Assembly: GCA_937900485.1 (NCBI GenBank)
Contig: CALCEL010000060.1
Location: forward strand, 1-33,539
Source of the DNA: an uncultured Prevotellaceae bacterium
GTDB lineage: Bacteria > Bacteroidota > Bacteroidia > Bacteroidales > Bacteroidaceae
Length of the DNA: 33,539 nt
Reading direction: 5' to 3'
The notes under the pieces were generated by a model that saw only the letters and a program-made list of their open reading frames with translations, did not search any database and was not told the DNA's origin. Position 1 is the stretch's first letter. Each line of letters starts with the position of its first letter. The position numbers and the translations under genes were made by a program. Shown here in pieces: positions 8,919 through 17,489 of this stretch.

Positions 8919-9163
8919 TAAAAAAGGTCTGTCTTTTTGAAACAGACCATTAAGAACAAGCAATTTTCAAGGTGTGCGATGGATAACTATATCCATTTCT
9001 TTTTTTGTGTTGCTAACCTCTCGGTGAAATTTAGGTCAGCATGAAAAACCAATAATTAATGAACTGAATTTTCGGGAAAAGATAAACTCTTTTATCTTTT
9101 GATTTCGGGAAGTGATGATTTGTATTATGAATATATTGAACAAGAATAAGCGTTTGTTTTTTG
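8919..9163 (-). ncRNA. Candidate structured small RNA of unknown class
   Basis: On the minus strand a -7 element (TACCTTTG, 9177-9170) is followed by about 245 bases that end in a canonical intrinsic terminator. In transcript order there are four hairpins. The first is a perfect 10-bp stem with a 4-base loop (9100-9077). The second is GCTGACCT/AGGTTAGC, 8 bp with one G-U (9040-9012). The third is ATGGATA/TATCCAT (8996-8979). The last is the terminator GGTCTGT/ACAGACC (8948-8926), followed by six T and an A. No protein-coding frame of useful length is present. I do not recognise the class; a 6S-like or other regulatory RNA is possible. Confidence 0.5.
8920..8948 (-). terminator. Intrinsic terminator of the candidate small RNA
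   Basis: On the minus strand GGTCTGT, a nine-base loop, ACAGACC and then a run of six T. It is a textbook intrinsic terminator, and it points away from every annotated gene nearby. The nearest minus-strand gene ends at 9475 and has its own terminator at 9414-9455. Confidence 0.7.
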
Positions 9164-9169
9164 TTGACG

Positions 9170-9177
9170 CAAAGGTA
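9170..9177 (-). promoter_or_regulatory. -7 element of the candidate small RNA
   Basis: TACCTTTG on the minus strand is the same octamer seen before the tRNA-Leu gene and the ACT gene. There is no TTG at the expected -33 position, so the promoter is only half supported. Confidence 0.4.
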
Positions 9178-9413
9178 TCAAACAGTTTTCTCTTGATGCG
9201 TCTCATTTCGCTCATTGTTGTCTCAGCTATGCGCCGTGTGCTTAAAATGAGACGTTTTTTTTAGTTTTTGAGACACTAAACTGCGTTTTTATTTATCGAA
9301 AGTTCTTATTTTGTTTTTATCTTGTGTTATCTTATTTGTTATGTTATGTGATTCCCGTCATCAATATTCGTGCTATCCGTCGTGTGATGACGCATATTTT
9401 TTGCTCACGACAA

Positions 9414-9455
9414 GGAAAAGGCGTCATACTAAACTGGTAGTATGACGCCTTTTCC
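9414..9455 (-). terminator. 18-bp hairpin terminator after the regulator gene
   Basis: The arms 9414-9431 and 9438-9455 are perfectly complementary over 18 bp (core GGCGTCATACTA) with a six-base loop. The stem includes AAAA/TTTT at its base, so it can end transcription from either side. It begins 19 bases after the regulator stop codon on the minus strand. Confidence 0.7.
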
Positions 9456-9474
9456 GCATGATCTCTGTATAATG

Positions 9475-12297
9475 TCATTTGGCGTATTCTGCTGGCTTCA
9501 CACCATAGTGTTTTGTGAAGCACTTGGAGAAATATGATGGGCTGTTGAAACCGACCATATAGCAAATCTCGTTGACGCGATATTTTTTCGCTTCCAGCAG
9601 TTTTGCAGCGTGTTTAAGTCGTATAATCTGTATCATCTCGTTTGGAGTTATGTCCGCAAGGTTCTTAACCTTTGCGAAGAGTCCGCTTCTGCTGACGTTC
9701 ATCTCTGATGCCAGGAAGTCGACAGAGATGTCGGGGTTAGAGAAGTTATTCTCGATGACACTTTCCAGTTTTTTTAGAAACTCGTTGTCGGAGTCGCTGA
9801 TCGTCATGAACTTTATTCTGGCCTCGTGTACCTCTTGCTCGTTCTTCTCGTTCAGCTGTTCAATCTCTGCCACATGCTGTTTCTCTTTTTTTCTCAGGAT
9901 TGTTTTTATGATTAACCAGAATGCCGCTATGAGGATAACGAAGTACAGGCATCTCACAGGCGTGTTCCAGTAAAATGGTGGTGTGATAACGATTTTTATG
10001 TATGTGCCATCGTCATTCCATACGCCGTCGTTGTTTGATGCTCTGACGTGAAACACGTAGTCTCCAGGTTCGAGGTTTGTGTATGTTACGCTATGTTCTG
10101 TCGTCGGGTTGTTCCAATCTTTCTCGTAGCCCTCGAGATAGAACTGATATCTGTTGTTCTCGCTTGTCACGTAGCTCAAAGCTGCGAAAGACAGTTTGAT
10201 GGAATTCTCCTTGTGGCTAAGCATCACCTCTTTTAAATTGTTCAGGTTGGCGTACTTGCCGTCCTTTACTGAAGATATCGGTTTGTTGAATATCTCGAAG
10301 TCGGTGAACACGATCTTAGGCTCATATACGTTGGTGTTAATCTTATCTGGTGAGAAAGACGTGAATCCGTGCGACGTTCCCAGGTAGATCGTGCCGTCAG
10401 TGCTCTTGTAGATTGCGTTTTGTATGAAGTTGATATTGTCGAGTCCGTCACCACTATTGAACACACGTTCAGTTTTCCCGCCTTTGATTGAGTATTTTAT
10501 TAGTCCTTGTGATGTGGTGAGCCATAAACTCCTTTTGTCTCCTGTCACTCCCAGTACGTTAGGGGTGGGTGTGATAGTCTCCACAGCATTGAAGGTGTCC
10601 TCCTTTTTGTCATATGAGAACAGACCGTTTGACGTCCCCACCCATATAATACCGTTTTGGTCCACATACAGACTGTTAGTCACCGTGTTGTCGTCTTTGT
10701 TGTTGTCTGTATGGAATCTGTTGTATAAAGTCCATTTTTTTCTTTTGACATCGTACTTGTGGATTCCCTTGCCATCTGTGGCAAACCACATACACCCGTC
10801 CTTGTCTTCCTCTATGCTTATTACGGTTGTCTCTGTGTCTCTTTTTTTTGTGAATGTTCCCTTGTCTTTGTTCATGTTCAGGATGGAGTTGAATGTTCCG
10901 ACCCATATCGTTCCGCGTGAGTCCTTGTATATAGCGTAAGAACTGCTGCCGAGGTTCGTTCCGTTCTCATCCTTGAATGATTGCAGGTGTTTCTCCTGTC
11001 CTGTTTTTATGTTCAGTATGTCTATACCATTAGTATACGTACCTATATATAATGTGTAACCGTCTATGCAAAGAGCGTGTACGTTTCTCATCCTGCTTCC
11101 TGTTCCTTTGTCGTATGAGAAAAAACTCTTAGCCGTTTTGTTGTAGACGGAAAGACCGCCGTCGTCACTGGCAATCCAGATGTTGCCGTCGTCATCCTCT
11201 GTAAACGTGTTTATTATGTTACCGTTTACTGAGTTGAGGTAGTTGGATTTTGTGTGGTTAAGAAAATCGCCCGACTGTGGGTGAGCGTAGTTCAGTCCTC
11301 CGTAGAATGTTCCGACCCATATGCCTCCCTCTTGGTCTTTCAGTATCGGGTATACGAATTTGTCGGACAGAGAGTTCCTGTTCAGTTCGTCCTCCTTGTA
11401 CGTTGTCTGTGAGTCTTTGGATATGTCGTAGACGGACAGCCCGTCATCAGAGCCGATCAATAATTTGTTTTTATCGTACACTTCTATCTTATGTATGTGT
11501 CTGAGAGAATTATTCTCTCCTTTTATCACTGTCCTTGCAGTATTGTCCTTTGGATTGAGACAGATGACGCCATCAATCCATGTACCTATCCATATCAGTC
11601 CGGACTTGTCCTGCGTTATACATATTCCGCCAATTTTTTTTATCTCATTTGACGATGAAAATATCGGAGTCACGGCCTCGAACATGTTTCTGCTTCTGTT
11701 CAGTCTCGCCAGGTTGTTCTTACACCAGTTACTGATTGCCCATACCTCACCATTACTTGTGACAAGAATGTCTGCCACGTTTTTCTCTTTGCCGGCCATG
11801 TCGTATTGTGTCAGTTCTCCCTTGGAACTTAGCATGAAAATGCCCTGTTCCATGGTGGAAATCCAGATATTGCCCTTGTCGTCTTTGCTGATACCAGACA
11901 CTATAGAGCTTATGGATGTACCGTTTTTTGTTTTTTTACTCATTAAAGTTATAGAGTCGCACTGATGTGAATAAAACAAAAGTCCGATATTGCATCCGAT
12001 CCATATCGTGTCTCCGTTCTCGCATAAAGACTGTACGGTGACGTTATGTCTCATGCCTTTAGGTCGGGTGATTTTGTATCCGTCATATTTGTTGATGCCG
12101 TAGTCTGTGCCAATCCAAATAAAGCCATATTTGTCTTGCAATAAAGCTCTGACGTTATTGCATGACAAACCGTTCTCTACAGTGATGTGCCTGAACTTGA
12201 ATTCCTGTGTGGTGTTTGCGTGTGAGTGAAGTGCGGTTAATTCTATAATGCATATTACCGTTGCGATAATCAGTCGCACGCAATCATGTTTTTTCAT
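9475..12297 (-). CDS. Membrane sensor-regulator: Reg_prop propeller, Y_Y_Y and AraC HTH, no kinase
   Basis: The protein has 940 residues from the ATG at 12297; the in-frame TTG at 12321 overlaps the promoter. A signal peptide (1-28) is followed by about fourteen periplasmic propeller repeats (30-690; for example GFIWIGTDYGINKYDG and GIIWVGTSNGLFSYD). A Y_Y_Y domain (697-769), one membrane helix (about 779-797, YFVILIAAFWLI), a short charged coiled coil and an AraC-type HTH (about 850-940, ending GVKPAEYAK) complete it. Hybrid two-component regulators of Bacteroidetes have the same ends but carry HisKA, HATPase and receiver domains in between; all three are absent. It is divergent from the DUF6055/DUF4859 genes, its likely targets. 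Confidence 0.88.
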   Translation of the reverse strand: MKKHDCVRLIIATVICIIELTALHSHANTTQEFKFRHITVENGLSCNNVRALLQDKYGFIWIGTDYGINKYDGYKITRPKGMRHNVTVQSLCENGDTIWIGCNIGLLFYSHQCDSITLMSKKTKNGTSISSIVSGISKDDKGNIWISTMEQGIFMLSSKGELTQYDMAGKEKNVADILVTSNGEVWAISNWCKNNLARLNRSRNMFEAVTPIFSSSNEIKKIGGICITQDKSGLIWIGTWIDGVICLNPKDNTARTVIKGENNSLRHIHKIEVYDKNKLLIGSDDGLSVYDISKDSQTTYKEDELNRNSLSDKFVYPILKDQEGGIWVGTFYGGLNYAHPQSGDFLNHTKSNYLNSVNGNIINTFTEDDDGNIWIASDDGGLSVYNKTAKSFFSYDKGTGSRMRNVHALCIDGYTLYIGTYTNGIDILNIKTGQEKHLQSFKDENGTNLGSSSYAIYKDSRGTIWVGTFNSILNMNKDKGTFTKKRDTETTVISIEEDKDGCMWFATDGKGIHKYDVKRKKWTLYNRFHTDNNKDDNTVTNSLYVDQNGIIWVGTSNGLFSYDKKEDTFNAVETITPTPNVLGVTGDKRSLWLTTSQGLIKYSIKGGKTERVFNSGDGLDNINFIQNAIYKSTDGTIYLGTSHGFTSFSPDKINTNVYEPKIVFTDFEIFNKPISSVKDGKYANLNNLKEVMLSHKENSIKLSFAALSYVTSENNRYQFYLEGYEKDWNNPTTEHSVTYTNLEPGDYVFHVRASNNDGVWNDDGTYIKIVITPPFYWNTPVRCLYFVILIAAFWLIIKTILRKKEKQHVAEIEQLNEKNEQEVHEARIKFMTISDSDNEFLKKLESVIENNFSNPDISVDFLASEMNVSRSGLFAKVKNLADITPNEMIQIIRLKHAAKLLEAKKYRVNEICYMVGFNSPSYFSKCFTKHYGVKPAEYAK

Positions 12298-12318
12298 ATA
12301 TTTGTCATTTATTTTATA

Positions 12319-12361
12319 CAAAGATAATGAAAAAATAGTCCAACATCACTCACTTTGGACT
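12319..12361 (-). promoter_or_regulatory. Regulator promoter with overlapping inverted repeat
   Basis: The minus-strand -7 element TATCTTTG lies at 12326-12319. Just upstream is a perfect 7-bp inverted repeat, AGTCCAA (12337-12343) and TTGGACT (12355-12361), 18 bases centre to centre. Its left arm falls in the -33 area, so it may be an operator, perhaps for autoregulation. Which promoter the divergent plus-strand gene uses is not clear; no TAnnTTTG is visible between 12362 and 12519. Confidence 0.4.
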
Positions 12362-12519
12362 TTATTTGCACATGGGTTGTCTTAATTACTATTTATTTGT
12401 ACCGCTGCTTAGAGTAGATGAGTGAAGAGTTCAGGTTGTCGGATGGCGAGATTTATCTCTGTGTTGTTGAGAGCGCAAAGTTTTTTTATAATCTAATAAC
12501 AACAATGTAAAATACATAT

Positions 12520-14661
12520 ATGATGAAACTCAAGAGTATAGTAACTTTTTTTGTCACGTTTAGTGTGGCATGTCTGGCATCAGCTCAAAAATCCCTTTAC
12601 ATTCCTTACGAATGGAAGAATTTTTCAAGCGATACACTTTTGTATAGTGAGACAGATGCCAATAATGAGTACACATGGTCTAAAGTTCGTTCTAAGGAGA
12701 GTGATAATTTTATCTGTTACTGGGATAAGTATTACACTACGGAGCCTTCAAAATTGTCATCAAGCAATTTCTATTATATTAATGTTGACGACCTGCTTGA
12801 GAAGGCCGAGTATTTTTACTCGTTGAATGTGGGTAAGCTGGCTTTCTGTGATGAGGCGTCATCAAAGGTGAGCAAGTACAAGATGATGATACTTCTGAAC
12901 CATACCACAGACTGGGTTTGTTATGGAGGCGGATACGACTTTACCATCGGAGCCTTGTGGCTTAATCCTTCCACATGTAAACCTGTAGGTCATTCCGTGG
13001 CTCATGAGGTGGGACACTCTTTCCAGTATATGTGTTATTCAGACCTTGGTGGTCACTCAGGTTTTCATGACGCCATAGGAAAAGGCTCTACGTTTTGGGA
13101 GCAGACGGCGCAGTGGCAGGCAGCCCAGGCTTATCCTGAGCTGAAGTTTGACCAGAGCTGGTTTGTCTTCAAGAAGGCCCACAACTATGCGATGACACAT
13201 GAGTGGATGCGTTATCAGAGTTACTGGTGGCATTACTTCCTTGCGGAGAAGCACGGTCTTGACATTGTGGGTAAGATATGGAGACACCCGATGAGCAAGG
13301 CTGCTGACGCCAATGAGGTGTATATGGATCTTATGGGGTACAGCGCAACAGATCTTTTCCGCGAGTATTTCGAGTATGCCATGAAGATGGCCACACTGGA
13401 TTTGGATGTTTGTCGTGATGAGGCTGAGTCTTATCTTGACACTTATGTTTATAACTATGTCAGTCTTGGTGGAACGAAGTATCAGGTGGCTTACTCATCA
13501 TGTCCTCAGTCAACAGGATTTAACGTCATTCCATTGTCAGTGCCTGAGGCTGGTACGGAAATTTCCACGGAGTTCACTTCATTGAAGTCTACGCCTTCAC
13601 TTGCTTCCGGAGACCCAGCCACATACCTTAATGGTGAGACAGCGTATGTGTCATCGGGAAGAACGAAATACAACTCTGCTGAGAGTTATGCCTATCGCGG
13701 TTTCCGTCTTGGTTACGTGGCGTTGCTGAATGATGGCTCTCGTGTTTACAGCTATGAGGACTCTGTCTATTGCAAGGGTAGCAGTGTGATAAGAGCATAT
13801 TCATGCACGACATCCTTCGTGGTTCCGGAGAACGTGAGAAAACTTTATATGGTCGTTGTGCCTGCTCCATCCAAATACATACAGCATAAGTGGGATGACG
13901 AGTATTCCAATGACGACCAGTGGCCGTATACTGTTGAGTTCTCCAACACCAATATTTCTGGTGCTCCAATCATCTCTGACGACATGCCAATCACTGACGC
14001 CACTATAACATATGACGTGTATTTCGCTAAGTCAACGTCTCAGTATGACGGTGCCACAGTTTCCGTGGTCGGTGATGCAGCCGCTGCTGTCGGTTCAGCC
14101 TTACAGATGCAGGTGTCAGACATAGCTTCAAAGATTACCAGTTGGACTTCATCTGGTCCGGCGGACGGAAAGATGATGTTTTACGCAGTCAATGCTGATG
14201 GTAATATCTCCAACACAGGCTCGTCAGCTAATGGCTATGGTCATTGGTTCACGTCAACGGGAAACCGTACAGCTTATTCCAGCGGTTATCTCTTTTCTGA
14301 GTTTTCTCCATCTTCCATGACGTTCGCTGTGGGTCAATATCCTGGCAAGCTTACGAACGGTAAGGATTACACGATTTCACAGGCACTTGTATATAAGAGA
14401 GGTGATGAGACCGCTACGGTGAAATTCGTCTTCAATGTACATGTGAACACCACGAAGACAGGATACCAGTTGTCTTCCGTTAGGATGTCGGACACTTTCA
14501 CTGGTGTGACTAACGTGAGGGAGAGTACAGACTCCGGTGATGTCATCGACGCATACGACTTGTCCGGCAGAAAAGTTGTGAGTGGAACGTCAGAAAAAGA
14601 CGTTATCAACAGCCTTGATAAGGGTGTATATATAATAGGTGGAAAGAAAGTCATGAAGTAA
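12520..14661 (+). CDS. Secreted DUF6055 metallopeptidase-like protein with DUF4859 module
   Basis: This 713-residue protein has a signal peptide (1-22, ACLASAQ). The N-terminal two thirds fit DUF6055: YIPYEWKNFSSDTLLYSET, then HEVGHSFQY with the zinc-type HExxH at 162-166, and FWEQTAQW with Glu194 as a possible third ligand. Residues about 490-645 form a DUF4859 module with the marker VGQYPGKLTNG near 605. The tail (677-713) reads IDAYDLSGRKVV...LDKGVYIIGGKKV, a Bacteroidetes C-terminal sorting-type signal. Peptidase activity is inferred from the motif only. A similar DUF4859 module recurs in the next gene, 70 bases downstream, and the regulator is divergent. Confidence 0.85.
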   Translation: MMKLKSIVTFFVTFSVACLASAQKSLYIPYEWKNFSSDTLLYSETDANNEYTWSKVRSKESDNFICYWDKYYTTEPSKLSSSNFYYINVDDLLEKAEYFYSLNVGKLAFCDEASSKVSKYKMMILLNHTTDWVCYGGGYDFTIGALWLNPSTCKPVGHSVAHEVGHSFQYMCYSDLGGHSGFHDAIGKGSTFWEQTAQWQAAQAYPELKFDQSWFVFKKAHNYAMTHEWMRYQSYWWHYFLAEKHGLDIVGKIWRHPMSKAADANEVYMDLMGYSATDLFREYFEYAMKMATLDLDVCRDEAESYLDTYVYNYVSLGGTKYQVAYSSCPQSTGFNVIPLSVPEAGTEISTEFTSLKSTPSLASGDPATYLNGETAYVSSGRTKYNSAESYAYRGFRLGYVALLNDGSRVYSYEDSVYCKGSSVIRAYSCTTSFVVPENVRKLYMVVVPAPSKYIQHKWDDEYSNDDQWPYTVEFSNTNISGAPIISDDMPITDATITYDVYFAKSTSQYDGATVSVVGDAAAAVGSALQMQVSDIASKITSWTSSGPADGKMMFYAVNADGNISNTGSSANGYGHWFTSTGNRTAYSSGYLFSEFSPSSMTFAVGQYPGKLTNGKDYTISQALVYKRGDETATVKFVFNVHVNTTKTGYQLSSVRMSDTFTGVTNVRESTDSGDVIDAYDLSGRKVVSGTSEKDVINSLDKGVYIIGGKKVMK

Positions 14662-14731
14662 TATCGGGTGATGTTTTTTGTGTGGTCTGAGAAAAATAGA
14701 TAATTGTTTAACCTATAAATAGTCATAACCT

Positions 14732-17230
14732 ATGAGAAAAGTTTTTACATCTCTAAGTTTCGCTTCCATGTTGATGGTGACCTCTGTGGCCAATGCTCAG
14801 TTCACCCAGACGGTGGAGCAGTACCCAACAAATGATTACAGTGCTGTAACAGCACAGTTCAAGTTCTCAGAAGTTGCAGCGCAGCTGAATTCGGACACAA
14901 CGACAGTGCGTAAGGCATTGGACGAGTGGATGAATGATGAGACGGGAGAGGTGACCGCGTCAATGTGTACCATGTACATACAATGTGGCGACACCGTGTC
15001 TCAGACATGGACAGCCGACGGAAAAGGCTCTTCATGGATGAATAAGAACGGACATGTCGTTGCCTATGGAGATGAGGCGTATATGTATTCCGGCTACTCA
15101 TACTCATCTGAGGATGATGTCTTTGAGATAAGTCTCGGACAATTCCCTGACAGATGCTTGGCAGGTGAGTCTTTCGTTTACAGCTGCTTCTTGCAGTATG
15201 GTGACAAAAAAGCCACGTTCACAGTGACCATGGATATCAAGGCGGTTCCTGAGATGGCGTCACCTACTCAGTCTTTCGCTGCACTTAATATCGTGAAGGA
15301 ATATCAGGGAACCCTTACGTTCAAGGAAGGCAAGTCATACGAGAACTCAACGTTCACTCTTGAGGCTGCTGACTTGGCAGAGGCTCTTGGTATAGAAGAG
15401 TCAGTGCTGAGCGCAAATATTGCTAAGGTGACAGTCACACGTCAGTGTATGACTACCGATGACGTGACATACGCATTCACAGACTCAGTGAAGGCACTTG
15501 GTGATTATGGCACTGATGGTTGGTTCGGACGTTACAGCACGACAGACGATGTGACAGGAAACACAACAGTGTTGTCACAGAATGCTCCTCTGTCTTGGGG
15601 TGCTAATTGTACGTCATACATACATGACCTGAAACTTGAGGAAGGTAAGTTCTCATTGTCTTATGGTCAGTATCCAGGCACTATGAAGGCTGGAGATAGC
15701 GACTTCATCGAGTTGTACATCGTTAATGACGTCAAGGCTGCACAGATCACCCTCGGTCTCACTGTTGAGCCACAGGATGTTTATGACTTCTCTGAGATGC
15801 AGATGGTTGGTGACACTACTATAAATGTTACTGCGTCAGTCGATGACAACTACGCTACGAAGCCATTTGTGGTTAACATGGCCACTGTAGCTGAGAAACT
15901 CGGTTGTGAGATTAGTGACTTGGATCAGGTTTACGCTTTCTCTGCGGAGAACGAGGTTTCTGACAATCACACAGAAAGCTCAGGCGGTTTCTACTTTAAT
16001 GAGGACGGCTTTATCGGAGAGTGGGGTGCGAGCGCCACATACTTCGTGTCAGTCGGAAGTCTTGAGAACGGAAAGTTCAACATCGGACAGCGTTCTGGTA
16101 AGTTCACAGACATAAAGGAGGATGTGGTCAACACTACTCATCTTCTCTTCATGAACGGTTCAAAATATTTCTACATCACATTGAACTATACTGTTACTGC
16201 CGCTCAGGGTATGGCTCCGACAGAGCTTAAGGGCACAGATTATCTGGCTGCGGAGATTGTTCCTTCCACAACAGACTGGGCTTATGGAAAGAAGACAGGT
16301 ATAGACCTTGAGTATATTGCTGGAATTATCGGCACGACAGAGTTTGACTTGTATACAGACAAGGTTGAGGTCGATGAGGAGACACAGCAGAACGTGTTCA
16401 GTTTCTCTAACAAGTACACATGTACTCCTGCTCCGGGATTCTGGTTCGGAACAACAACTTACGAGAATAGTGAGAATCAGGTGATTGTGGATAATGCGGG
16501 ATGGGGCACTAACTCATTCGGACTCACATTAGACGCGGACTCAATAACATGGTACCAGTATCCGGGTCAGCGTTCAGTGGGTGACGCATACGTTGCTAAC
16601 CTTTACTTCGTCAACCCTTCAAATGGTGACTATTTCAAGTATGTTGTTAGCGTTTCATACGTTGAGCAGGCTTCTGAGGATGTTGAGGTTGCAGGTAAGT
16701 ACGAGCAGTTGTTCATTCTTGACAGAGATGCTGAAGAGTATTCTATGACAGTAACTGAGGAGCAGGTCAACGCTATCCTCGCCGCAGTAGGCGCAAGCGA
16801 TATTGAGGCGTTCAAGCAGGACGGCGCCATCTACGCCGCTAAGTCAGCGTCTTCATTCAAGAAGATAGGCTTCGATGAGGGTGTGTTCTTCAATGCTGAT
16901 GGTTATGTGGTAAGCGAGGAGGATCAGACTGCCGTTAGCCAGCTCGCTTTGTCAATCGATGGCTCAACAGTCAATATCTATGCGGATATGGCGGACGAGT
17001 CTAACGACATTCCTGTAGGTGCGAAAGCTATCTTGGCATTCGAGTATGGTTCTAAGCGTTTCGTGGTGACTATCAACTTCACAGACGCCACACCAGTTGT
17101 CTCTGTTTCTTCTGCTGACGTGACAGTTAAGGATATTTATACTGTTGCCGGTGTTAAGGTTAACGAGATGCAGAAAGGCATCAACATCGTTAAGATGTCA
17201 GACGGAACAACTAAGAAAATCCTGAAATAA
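14732..17230 (+). CDS. Secreted multi-module DUF4859 protein
   Basis: This 832-residue protein has a signal peptide (1-22, VANAQ) and then about five copies of a beta-rich module of roughly 140-170 residues (24-173, 177-348, 349-491, 495-643, 648-785). Each copy has a marker late in the module: LGQFPDRCLAG (136), YGQYPGTMKAG (312), IGQRSGKFTD (452), WYQYPGQRSVG (609), and a degenerate fifth (about 752). The first gene of the locus carries one such module. The tail IYTVAGVKV...KGINIV..SDGTTKKILK is a sorting-type end. No catalytic motif is seen, so a binding or scaffold role is the simplest reading. The domain has no established function. Confidence 0.82.
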   Translation: MRKVFTSLSFASMLMVTSVANAQFTQTVEQYPTNDYSAVTAQFKFSEVAAQLNSDTTTVRKALDEWMNDETGEVTASMCTMYIQCGDTVSQTWTADGKGSSWMNKNGHVVAYGDEAYMYSGYSYSSEDDVFEISLGQFPDRCLAGESFVYSCFLQYGDKKATFTVTMDIKAVPEMASPTQSFAALNIVKEYQGTLTFKEGKSYENSTFTLEAADLAEALGIEESVLSANIAKVTVTRQCMTTDDVTYAFTDSVKALGDYGTDGWFGRYSTTDDVTGNTTVLSQNAPLSWGANCTSYIHDLKLEEGKFSLSYGQYPGTMKAGDSDFIELYIVNDVKAAQITLGLTVEPQDVYDFSEMQMVGDTTINVTASVDDNYATKPFVVNMATVAEKLGCEISDLDQVYAFSAENEVSDNHTESSGGFYFNEDGFIGEWGASATYFVSVGSLENGKFNIGQRSGKFTDIKEDVVNTTHLLFMNGSKYFYITLNYTVTAAQGMAPTELKGTDYLAAEIVPSTTDWAYGKKTGIDLEYIAGIIGTTEFDLYTDKVEVDEETQQNVFSFSNKYTCTPAPGFWFGTTTYENSENQVIVDNAGWGTNSFGLTLDADSITWYQYPGQRSVGDAYVANLYFVNPSNGDYFKYVVSVSYVEQASEDVEVAGKYEQLFILDRDAEEYSMTVTEEQVNAILAAVGASDIEAFKQDGAIYAAKSASSFKKIGFDEGVFFNADGYVVSEEDQTAVSQLALSIDGSTVNIYADMADESNDIPVGAKAILAFEYGSKRFVVTINFTDATPVVSVSSADVTVKDIYTVAGVKVNEMQKGINIVKMSDGTTKKILK

Positions 17231-17252
17231 GGTGGTTAAAAAATAGATAATC

Positions 17253-17290
17253 AGAGAGGCTCGTCACTTGGCGGGTCTCTCTAATTTTTT
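17253..17290 (+). terminator. Intrinsic terminator of the DUF4859 operon
   Basis: AGAGAGGCTCG (17253-17263) pairs with CGGGTCTCTCT (17272-17282) over 11 bp with two G-U pairs, followed by AATTTTTT. It starts 23 bases after the stop codon. Confidence 0.75.
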
Positions 17291-17405
17291 GTTCATCCCT
17301 TACAATTATCTCTTTTGTCAGTCCTTACGTCCTCCATATATCAGATGCGCATATTCCATAATACCTGTAGTCGCAAATTTCTCGGTGAGACAGTGATAGT
17401 TATGA

Positions 17406-17456
17406 ATGACGTAAGACGGCGAGTATCTCCGTGAGATACTCGCCGTCTTACGTCAT
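17406..17456 (-). terminator. 24-bp perfect palindrome between convergent genes
   Basis: The arms 17406-17429 and 17433-17456 are perfectly complementary with a three-base loop (CGT). It lies 33 bases past the minus-strand DUF2156-like gene. Since the plus-strand operon already has a terminator at 17253, this one probably serves the minus-strand gene, although no T-run follows. Its length is unusual for a terminator. Confidence 0.5.
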
Positions 17457-17489
17457 ATCGAAATCATATGAACGATTCCGTTTGTTGTT

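Noticed and set aside
8919..9163. Calling the small RNA 6S RNA
   Set aside because: It has several separate hairpins rather than one long hairpin with a central bubble, and no covariance search could be run; left as unknown class.
10424..10939. 171-codon plus-strand frame inside the regulator gene
   Set aside because: It is antisense to the propeller repeats, its composition is Ser/Leu/Val-biased, and there is no promoter.
12298..12321. TTG start of the regulator at 12321
   Set aside because: The TTG is part of the -7 element itself, so it cannot be in the message; the ATG at 12297 begins a good signal peptide.
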